Source: Sphingobacteriia bacterium
Lineage (GTDB): Bacteria; Bacteroidota; Bacteroidia; Chitinophagales; Chitinophagaceae
Assembly: GCA_004294465.1 (NCBI GenBank)
Contig: REAV01000195.1
Span: 1 to 19,970 of the forward strand
Reading direction: 5' to 3'
Length of the DNA: 19,970 nucleotides
Both the position numbers and the translations under genes were made by a program. This document shows, piece by piece, positions 14,388-19,970 of this stretch (positions within the stretch are counted from its first letter, which is position 1; the number at the start of each line of letters is the position of its first letter). Under the pieces are notes generated by a model, which worked only from the letters and a program-made list of their open reading frames with translations, ran no database searches and was not told the DNA's origin.

Positions 14388-15764
14388 ATGAGTTCCTTAC
14401 TAGATCAACTCCATGCAATGCGCCGTTATTTTGAAACTGGCGTAACTAAACCATATGCATACAGGAAACAACAATTACTTGCTTTAAAAAAGGTGGTAGA
14501 AGAAAATGAACAAGCCATTTATGACGTTTTACATGCCGATTTAAAAAAAAGCAAAGAGGAGAGTTGGGTTACTGAGAATGGTTTTTTCATGGCAGAATTG
14601 AAAGACACCCTTTCTAACTTAAAAAATTGGATGGAGCCTCAAGCCGTACCAACCAATTTATTAAATCTTCCATCGAGCAGTAAAATTGTTCAAGAACCAT
14701 TGGGTGTTGTTTTGGTGATTGGGCCATGGAATTATCCATTTCAATTATTATTCACTCCATTAATGGGGGCTATAGCAGCTGGTAATTGTGTGGTTTTAAA
14801 ACCCAGTGAGTTTGCACCTGCTACTGCTGCAATCATGCAAAAAATTGTAGAAGCTTGTTTTACACCAGAACAGGTTTTATATATTCCAGGAGATGGTGCA
14901 ACAGTTATTCCTGAGATGATGAATCATTTTTCTTTTGATCATGTTTTTTATACTGGCAGTACTTCTGTAGGAAAAATCATTTATAAAATGGCCGCAGAAA
15001 AGTTAACGCCTGTAACATTAGAACTCGGTGGCAAAAGCCCTTGTGTAGTGGAAGCCGATGCCAATATTTCGGTTGCTGCGAAACGGATAGCTATGCCTAA
15101 ATATTCCAATGCTGGTCAGATGTGCGTTGCTCCTGATTACGTATTGGTGCATGAAAGCAAAAAAAACGAGTTGATTGAAGCCTTAAAAAAAGCGATACCC
15201 AATATGTATGGAGTAGACGCTTCAAAAACGGATGGATATGGAAAGATCATTAATGAAAAACAGTTCAATAGAATCATCACTTACTTGACGGATGGCACAA
15301 TCGTGTATGGTGGAAAATACAATGCAGCTGATTTATATATTGAACCTACTATAATTGATGGAGTAAATATTGATTCGAAAATAATGAAGGAAGAAATTTT
15401 TGGACCAATTCTTCCAATACTTACTTTCAACACTATGGAAGAAGCAAAAGCAATTATTGCGCACAATCCTAATCCATTAGCATTTTATATTTTCACTTCT
15501 TCTAATGAAAAAGAAAAAGCTTGGATTGACGCAGTTCCTGCTGGTGGGGTTTGTGTAAATGCAGCAAGTGTTCATTTGATGAATCCGCATCTTCCCTTTG
15601 GTGGTAGAGGTTTCAGTGGCACAGGCGCATATCATGGTAAATACAGTTTCGATACATTCAGCCATAAAAAGTCAGTGATGAAATCGTTTACCTGGTTTGA
15701 TCCAGCATTAAAATATCCGCCATTCAATGGTAAATTGAAATTATTAAAATGGATGCTAGGATGA
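14388..15764 (+). CDS. Aldehyde dehydrogenase, class 3-like
   Basis: A 458-residue NAD(P)-dependent aldehyde dehydrogenase, in the size range of the ALDH3/fatty-aldehyde group and shorter than typical ALDH1/2 enzymes of about 500. The cofactor region has VIGPWNYPFQL and GNCVVLKPSE. The general base is Glu212 (TLELGGKSP) and the catalytic Cys is Cys246 (NAGQMCVAPDYVL), a segment typical of class 3 enzymes. PFGGRGFSGTGAYHGKYSFDTFSH near the C-terminus is also class-typical. It would oxidise medium- or long-chain or aromatic aldehydes to acids, for example from lipid peroxidation. Its stop overlaps the glutathione peroxidase start by four bases (ATGA), which supports a joint role against oxidative lipid damage. 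Confidence 0.92.
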   Translation: MSSLLDQLHAMRRYFETGVTKPYAYRKQQLLALKKVVEENEQAIYDVLHADLKKSKEESWVTENGFFMAELKDTLSNLKNWMEPQAVPTNLLNLPSSSKIVQEPLGVVLVIGPWNYPFQLLFTPLMGAIAAGNCVVLKPSEFAPATAAIMQKIVEACFTPEQVLYIPGDGATVIPEMMNHFSFDHVFYTGSTSVGKIIYKMAAEKLTPVTLELGGKSPCVVEADANISVAAKRIAMPKYSNAGQMCVAPDYVLVHESKKNELIEALKKAIPNMYGVDASKTDGYGKIINEKQFNRIITYLTDGTIVYGGKYNAADLYIEPTIIDGVNIDSKIMKEEIFGPILPILTFNTMEEAKAIIAHNPNPLAFYIFTSSNEKEKAWIDAVPAGGVCVNAASVHLMNPHLPFGGRGFSGTGAYHGKYSFDTFSHKKSVMKSFTWFDPALKYPPFNGKLKLLKWMLG

Positions 15765-16420
15765 AAAAATTCATCCTGATATTACTCACTTTATTCATCA
15801 TTGCAATTGTATTTGTAAAACAAAAAAACATGACCTGGAGACAATCTATCTTAAAAGCAATTTATCCATTGATCATGTTGAAAGGAAAAATTGCAGGAAA
15901 TGATAAAGCCATTAAACTAAATAGTGAAGCGGTTTTACCTACAACTTCTTTTTACGATTTATCGGCAATTAAAAACAATGGCGATACGCTTCCATTCGCC
16001 ACATTGAAAGGCAAAAAGGTATTGATTGTAAACACTGCCAGTGATTGTGGCTATACAGGTCAATATGAACAATTAGAGCAATTGCACAAAAAATATGGCA
16101 ATCAATTGGTAGTGCTGGGTTTTCCTGCCAACGATTTTAAAGAGCAAGAGAAAAAATCAGATACCGATATTGCGGAGTTTTGTAAAGTGAATTATGGTGT
16201 AAGTTTTCAATTGATGAAAAAATCTAGCGTGATAAAATCTCCAAATCAAAACATCGTATTTAAATGGTTGTCTGATCCTGCTGAAAATGGCTGGAGTAAA
16301 TACCAACCTACCTGGAATTTTAGTAAATATCTGATTGATGAGAAAGGAGTGCTACAGGGATTTTTTACGCAAGATATTTCGCCGTTAGACGGAGCAGTTA
16401 TTAAGTTATTGGGTTATTAG
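15761..16420 (+). CDS. Membrane-anchored glutathione peroxidase-like protein
   Basis: A 219-residue thioredoxin-fold peroxidase with an N-terminal hydrophobic segment (MKKFILILLTLFIIAIVFV) that works as an anchor or uncleaved signal, so the enzyme should face the periplasm. The peroxidatic Cys96 is in NTASDCGYTGQY. Gln129 (KEQE) and Trp185 (TWNFSKYL) complete the usual catalytic set, and Cys141 (EFCKVNYG) is a candidate resolving Cys of the thioredoxin-dependent type. The usual GFPCNQF motif reads GFPANDF, with Cys and Gln replaced. About 60 residues separate the anchor from the catalytic domain. The ATG at 15761 overlaps the aldehyde dehydrogenase stop (ATGA), giving a translationally coupled pair. 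Likely substrates are hydrogen peroxide and lipid hydroperoxides. Confidence 0.88.
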   Translation: MKKFILILLTLFIIAIVFVKQKNMTWRQSILKAIYPLIMLKGKIAGNDKAIKLNSEAVLPTTSFYDLSAIKNNGDTLPFATLKGKKVLIVNTASDCGYTGQYEQLEQLHKKYGNQLVVLGFPANDFKEQEKKSDTDIAEFCKVNYGVSFQLMKKSSVIKSPNQNIVFKWLSDPAENGWSKYQPTWNFSKYLIDEKGVLQGFFTQDISPLDGAVIKLLGY

Positions 16421-16421
16421 G

Positions 16422-16435
16422 TTATGCATTTCTCC
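16422..16435 (-). repeat. Solo core of the 157-nt repeat
   Basis: On the minus strand this reads GAGAAATGCATAAC-like sequence, matching the core GAGAAATGCATA of the foldback repeats at 182-193 and 1711-1722. It sits directly after the stop of the peroxidase gene and beside tract D. It is short, so coincidence is possible. Confidence 0.3.
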
Positions 16436-16440
16436 TTAAG

Positions 16441-16516
16441 GTATCTCATAACTCATATCTTTTATCTTATATCTCTTCTTTCTTAATTCTTCTTTCTTAA
16501 TTCTTAATTCTTAATT
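16441..16516 (-). repeat. Stop-anchored purine-rich tract D
   Basis: On the minus strand the TAG of dusB (16519-16517) runs straight into AATTAAGAATTAAGAATTAAG, then AAGAAGAGATATAAGATAAAAG, and ends in GAGATAC at 16447-16441. It fills the convergent gap between the peroxidase gene and dusB. It shares words, orientation relative to the upstream gene and terminal heptamer with tracts A-C. Confidence 0.85.
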
Positions 16517-17554
16517 CTATATGGGGCAATTCTCATGGTAATTGATCAACTCTATAGGAGTTCTCTCAAAACCATATCCAGCATAAGCTACAGCCACTTC
16601 ATCTAAGACAGCTTCTATCTCCAATGGGTCCATCAAGGTAACTAAGCGTGCGCGATAATCTTTTATTCCTGGTAAACCTTTTAAGTAATTTGTATAATGA
16701 CGGCGCATTTCGAATATACCCACTTTAGGTCCCTTCCATTCTACAGATTTTTGCAAATGTTTTTTACATACTGCCACTCGTTCTATTAAAGTTGGGGATG
16801 GCATTATTTCTCCAGTAGCTATATAATGTTTGATCTCTCTGAAAATCCATGGGTAACCAATAGCGGCTCTTCCAATCATTATTCCATCTACCCCATAACG
16901 ATTTTTATATTCCACTGCTTTTTGTGGGCTGTCAATATCTCCATTCCCAAAAATCGGAATATGCATGCGTGGATTATTTTTCACTTTTGCAATTAGGGTC
17001 CAATCGGCTTCACCTTTATACATTTGAGCCCTTGTTCTTCCATGTATTGCCAGCGCTTTGATTCCTACATCCTGTAATCGCTCAGCTACTTCTTCAATAT
17101 TTTTATTGGAATCATCCCAGCCCAAACGAGTTTTTACGGTTACAGGCAATGAAGTGCTTTTTACAACAGCCTCTGTTAATCGAACCATTAAATCAATATC
17201 TTTCAAAACACCCGCACCCGCACCTTTTAATGCCACTTTTTTTACTGGACACCCAAAATTGATGTCTAGTAAATCAGGGTTTACCGTTTCTACAATTTTT
17301 GCACTTAATGAGAGTGCTTCTTCATCTCCTCCAAAAATTTGTATACCAACCGGGCGCTCATAATCGAAAATATCGAGTTTTTGACGGCTCTTGATGGCAT
17401 CCCTTATCAACCCCTCACTACTGATAAACTCAGTATACATCAGGTCTGCTCCGTTGTCTTTACATACAGCACGAAATGGTGGATCGCTTACATCTTCCAT
17501 TGGAGCAAGCAACAAAGGAAAATCAGGAAGTATTATTTGATCAATTTTTACCAT
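16517..17554 (-). CDS. dusB: tRNA-dihydrouridine synthase
   Basis: A 345-residue FMN enzyme that reduces uridine to dihydrouridine in the tRNA D-loop using NADPH. The FMN-binding opening LLAPMEDVSD, the substrate segment MYTEFISSEGL, the proton-donor Cys102 in DINFGCPVKKV, VKTRLGW, AIHGRTRAQMYKGEADW and IFGNGDI/IMIGRAAIGYPW follow in the normal order. The ATG at 17554 is chosen because it places the conserved ILPDFPLLLAPM close to the N-terminus. The TTG at 17596 would add 14 residues that do not fit the family. DusB is the Bacteroidota-type Dus most often seen, though subgroup naming by eye is uncertain. It is divergent from the CPBP protease gene 80 bp away. Confidence 0.93.
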   Translation of the reverse strand: MVKIDQIILPDFPLLLAPMEDVSDPPFRAVCKDNGADLMYTEFISSEGLIRDAIKSRQKLDIFDYERPVGIQIFGGDEEALSLSAKIVETVNPDLLDINFGCPVKKVALKGAGAGVLKDIDLMVRLTEAVVKSTSLPVTVKTRLGWDDSNKNIEEVAERLQDVGIKALAIHGRTRAQMYKGEADWTLIAKVKNNPRMHIPIFGNGDIDSPQKAVEYKNRYGVDGIMIGRAAIGYPWIFREIKHYIATGEIMPSPTLIERVAVCKKHLQKSVEWKGPKVGIFEMRRHYTNYLKGLPGIKDYRARLVTLMDPLEIEAVLDEVAVAYAGYGFERTPIELINYHENCPI

Positions 17555-17634
17555 ATTGCAGTGTATACCTCTTATCCTTTTTTGGGTGTTTCCCAATAAG
17601 GAATTTGCGAAATTACAATCTTATTTTTAAAACA

Positions 17635-18564
17635 ATGATTCAGAAGCGATCAGTTGGGTATGGAAGTCAATTTGCATTATTACTTGCATTATTAGGAGTT
17701 TTACTCATTTTGGGCAGTTTATTGATGGGTTTTATAGCATCTCAGGTGTTTAATGTACCTATATTAAATGCAGGAAATGAATTGCTCAAGCCCCAAAATG
17801 TGCAAATGGCAAGGTTGCTAAATACCCTTGCAACAGCCATTTCTTTCTTTTTGCCAGCATTGATTGTTGCTAAAATAAGTAGTACAAAACCTTTCGAATC
17901 ACTGGGCTTTAATCGAGTGATTTCTTTTAAGCAAATTGTTTTAGTACTGTTTATCACGTTAGGTGGGCTGTTTTTAAGTGGGTCTCTGGCTGCTTTGAAT
18001 GAAATGATTCCCATGCCTGCTTCCTTCCTAAAAAAAGCGCGTGAATTAGAAGCTACCTATCAATCAGCAATGCTTACTATGGCCACTATGAAAAATTTTG
18101 GCGATTATTTATTGACCTTAATAGTAATTGGTTTAGCTCCTGCCATTTTTGAAGAGGTTTTGTTTAGAGGAAGCATGCAAAGCATTTTGATTCATTGGTT
18201 TAAAAGTCCATGGATTGGAATCATTTTTACGGCTATTATTTTCAGTGCAATACATGGTTCTTATTTTGGTTTATTACCTAGAATTGCTTTGGGAATCGTC
18301 TTGGGCTTAGTGTATTATTTCAGTAAGAATTTATGGCTTTCGATAACAATGCATTTCTTAAACAATGCTGTTGTGGTTACTCAAATTTATTATTTAACAA
18401 AAATGGGAAAACCAGTTAAACAAGCAATGGATGAAAGCATGCCTATTTGGTTTGGCGTACTTGCCATACTGGGATTAATGATTATCTTTCGATTGTTCCA
18501 ACAAACATCTCAACAAGTTCAGGCAAATCATCCAACAAATAATTCCTATGAACTCATGGACTAA
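17635..18564 (+). CDS. CPBP-family intramembrane metalloprotease
   Basis: A 309-residue polytopic membrane protein of the CAAX protease/bacteriocin-processing (CPBP, Rce1-like) family. The three conserved motifs are present: EEVLFR at 173-178 (Glu173, Glu174, Arg178), His207 in SAIHGSYFG, and His240 with Asn244 in MHFLNNA. About eight hydrophobic segments can be counted, with a long periplasmic or cytoplasmic loop around residues 125-150. Such proteins cleave membrane peptides or prenylated substrates; in bacteria most targets are unknown. The ATG at 17635 begins the hydrophobic region; a longer open frame upstream overlaps dusB on the other strand. It overlaps the DUF2007 gene by 17 bp. Confidence 0.88.
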   Translation: MIQKRSVGYGSQFALLLALLGVLLILGSLLMGFIASQVFNVPILNAGNELLKPQNVQMARLLNTLATAISFFLPALIVAKISSTKPFESLGFNRVISFKQIVLVLFITLGGLFLSGSLAALNEMIPMPASFLKKARELEATYQSAMLTMATMKNFGDYLLTLIVIGLAPAIFEEVLFRGSMQSILIHWFKSPWIGIIFTAIIFSAIHGSYFGLLPRIALGIVLGLVYYFSKNLWLSITMHFLNNAVVVTQIYYLTKMGKPVKQAMDESMPIWFGVLAILGLMIIFRLFQQTSQQVQANHPTNNSYELMD

Positions 18565-18754
18565 AATTTTCTCTACCCGCAATATTGCTGAAGCGAGTAT
18601 TATTCAAGGCATGTTAGAAGAAAATCAAATTCCTGTACAACAGCTCAATAAACAAGATAGTAGTTATGTAAATTTTGGAGAAATTGAGTTGTATGTTCCC
18701 CAACAATTTAAACTTACTGCTGCTCAATTGGTAGAGCAAAGTTTGTTGAATTGA
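18548..18754 (+). CDS. DUF2007 family small protein
   Basis: A 68-residue cytosolic protein. The pattern WTKIFSTRNIAEASIIQGMLEENQIPVQQLN, then a short strand and IELYVPQQFKLTAAQLVEQ, matches the DUF2007 (putative signal transducing protein) family, a small alpha/beta domain related to PII-like folds. Its molecular role is unknown. It starts 17 bp before the CPBP stop, which suggests translational coupling, and it precedes cdsA by 34 bp. I recall this neighbourhood as recurring in related genomes. Confidence 0.8.
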   Translation: MNSWTKIFSTRNIAEASIIQGMLEENQIPVQQLNKQDSSYVNFGEIELYVPQQFKLTAAQLVEQSLLN

Positions 18755-18788
18755 TCTGCTTATCTTTACAGTCAACAATTTATATTCA

Positions 18789-19478
18789 ATGGCATTAAAT
18801 CTGACTACACTTAGAACAAGAGCAATCACTGCAATTGTTTTTGTAATAATTATGTTAGGTGGTATAATTTGGAATGAATGGAGTTTTAATTTTTTGTTTT
18901 TGATCATTCAACTCTGTTGTATTGCTGAATTGGTTAAACTCATAAGCGTTATTGACCCGAACTACACTAAATTTCCAATGCCTATTGTAAAATACCTGGC
19001 TTTTGGAATAATTTATCTTTCTTTTCCCTTTGCAGCTTTAAGAGACTTGTATAGGCATAGTACCGATTATTTTCCCGGACCCAATTGGATATTACCTATG
19101 ATCATCATCGCTTCTATTTGGGTAAATGATACAATGGCGTATTTTGTTGGATCACTTATTGGAAAGACACCCCTTTCATCCATTTCACCAAAAAAAACAT
19201 GGGAAGGAACAATTGGAGGTGCTGTTTTAGCTGTTTTAGTGATTGGCATTGGTGGTCATTTTATTTGGAATTTCTCGATCAATATATTGGTATTAATTGC
19301 AGCTACCGCAGCAATTGCAGGCACACTGGGCGATTTACTGGAAAGTAAAATCAAGAGAATGGCCGATGTTAAAGACAGTGGCAATATCATGCCAGGGCAT
19401 GGTGGTTTTTTAGATCGTTTCGATTCACTTTTATTAGCTGCACCAGCAGTTTGGTTGGTTTTAAAGCTTTTTTTATAA
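18789..19478 (+). CDS. cdsA: Phosphatidate cytidylyltransferase
   Basis: A 229-residue integral membrane enzyme that makes CDP-diacylglycerol from phosphatidic acid and CTP, the branch point of phospholipid synthesis. The family signature is near the C-terminus: SPKKTWEGTIGG at about 131-142, GDLLESKIKRMADVKDSG, and PGHGGFLDRFDSLL. Asp residues in GDLLESKIKRMADVKD and DRFDS are the expected metal ligands. It is on the short side compared with Escherichia coli CdsA (285 residues), with fewer helices between the first segments and the signature. The start at 18789 is the first ATG after the DUF2007 stop, at a spacing of 34 bp. It is followed by psd, which consumes its product after serine addition. 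Confidence 0.92.
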   Translation: MALNLTTLRTRAITAIVFVIIMLGGIIWNEWSFNFLFLIIQLCCIAELVKLISVIDPNYTKFPMPIVKYLAFGIIYLSFPFAALRDLYRHSTDYFPGPNWILPMIIIASIWVNDTMAYFVGSLIGKTPLSSISPKKTWEGTIGGAVLAVLVIGIGGHFIWNFSINILVLIAATAAIAGTLGDLLESKIKRMADVKDSGNIMPGHGGFLDRFDSLLLAAPAVWLVLKLFL

Positions 19479-19517
19479 GCATTCTGCGTTTTAGGATTTA
19501 CATTTGCTTTTCAATAT

Positions 19518-19970
19518 ATGCCAATGACCATACATAGAGAAGGATACAGAACAATTGCCATAAGTGCTTTTTTGTTTGGAGTTATCAATATGATTTCCTT
19601 TAGTTTTTTGAGTAGCCATTTACCATGGTTGGCAATTGCTTTATTCATTATTACGTTGGGCTTGTTTTTATTTCTGGTTTCTTTTTTTAGAATTCCGAAT
19701 AGAACACATACGATTAATGAGCATCAAATTATTTGCCCAGCTGATGGAAAAGTAGTAGTGATCGAAGAAATTACTGACGTAGAATACTTTAAAGACAAAC
19801 GAATACAAGTAAGTATTTTTATGAGCCCTGCCAATGTGCATGTGAATCGCAATCCAATGGATGGTGTTGTAACGTACAATCAAAATCATAAAGGAAAGTA
19901 TTTGGTGGCATGGCATCCAAAATCATCTACAGAAAATGAGCGCTGGAGTATTGCTGTAAAAAATAATTTT
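19518..19970 (+). CDS. psd: Phosphatidylserine decarboxylase proenzyme, 5' part
   Basis: Only the first 151 codons are in the window. A double hydrophobic segment (about residues 12-60) is followed by FFRIPNRT, then ICPADGKVVVIEE and IQVSIFMSPANVHVNRNPMDGVV, which are typical of the shorter bacterial phosphatidylserine decarboxylases. These form phosphatidylethanolamine from phosphatidylserine. The self-cleavage site (LGST-like) that generates the pyruvoyl group lies beyond residue 151 and cannot be checked. The ATG at 19518 is chosen; MPM offers an alternative start six bases on. It follows cdsA by 39 bp, so the pair probably forms one phospholipid operon. Confidence 0.9.
   Translation, partial: MPMTIHREGYRTIAISAFLFGVINMISFSFLSSHLPWLAIALFIITLGLFLFLVSFFRIPNRTHTINEHQIICPADGKVVVIEEITDVEYFKDKRIQVSIFMSPANVHVNRNPMDGVVTYNQNHKGKYLVAWHPKSSTENERWSIAVKNNF

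Noticed and set aside
17476..17634. N-terminal extension of the CPBP protease
   Set aside because: These 53 codons are antisense to the start of dusB and show no membrane or signal character. The ATG at 17635 begins the hydrophobic protein.

Overview
The window looks like a chromosomal piece of a low-GC member of the Bacteroidota, plausibly a Chitinophagaceae-type bacterium. The evidence is AT-rich intergenic DNA, starts without clear Shine-Dalgarno sequences, an outer-membrane barrel ending in Phe, lipoprotein signals and Bacteroidota-style gene families (3-keto-disaccharide hydrolase/DUF1080, Tat-exported Gfo/Idh/MocA proteins, DUF2007 beside cdsA and psd). The taxon is an inference; there is no rRNA or other marker to fix it.

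Layout. (1) Positions 1-1850 hold two AT-rich genes, a small outer-membrane barrel protein and an unrecognised exported protein. They are enclosed by two 157-nt repeats in opposite orientation (104-260 and 1683-1839), and each repeat contains its own foldback. (2) Positions 1851-12391 hold a sugar-oxidation locus. On the minus strand are a Gfo/Idh/MocA dehydrogenase and a TIM-barrel isomerase (ATGA overlap), then a lipoprotein cytochrome c, a 3-keto-disaccharide hydrolase-like protein and tadA. Divergently on the plus strand are an exported TIM-barrel isomerase, a GMC flavoprotein, its Tat-type small subunit and a further TIM-barrel gene that seems to have lost its start. A lipoprotein of unknown function and a Tat-exported Gfo/Idh/MocA protein follow on the minus strand. 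(3) Positions 12516-16420 hold a small membrane protein, a dihydroorotase-family enzyme, a class 3-like aldehyde dehydrogenase and a membrane-anchored glutathione peroxidase. (4) Positions 16517-19970 hold dusB (minus) and a plus-strand run of CPBP protease, DUF2007 protein, cdsA and the start of psd, cut by the window end.

How the genes may work together. GMC flavoprotein, small subunit and cytochrome c are the three components of glucoside 3-dehydrogenase/LacABC-type enzymes, which make 3-keto-sugars in the periplasm. A DUF1080-type hydrolase could then cleave the keto-glycoside, and the TIM-barrel isomerases and Gfo/Idh/MocA proteins could rearrange and reduce the products. One isomerase/dehydrogenase pair lacks export signals (cytosol); other members carry Tat or Sec-like signals (periplasm). 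No transporter or dedicated regulator lies in the window, so the substrate is unknown.

Beyond the genes, the clearest unexplained pattern is a family of four purine-rich AGATAAGAGATAT tracts. Each begins directly at, or within a few bases of, a stop codon in the sense orientation, and each ends in the same GAGATAC heptamer. One of them, nine 14-nt units long, occupies the place where the start of the third isomerase gene should be.
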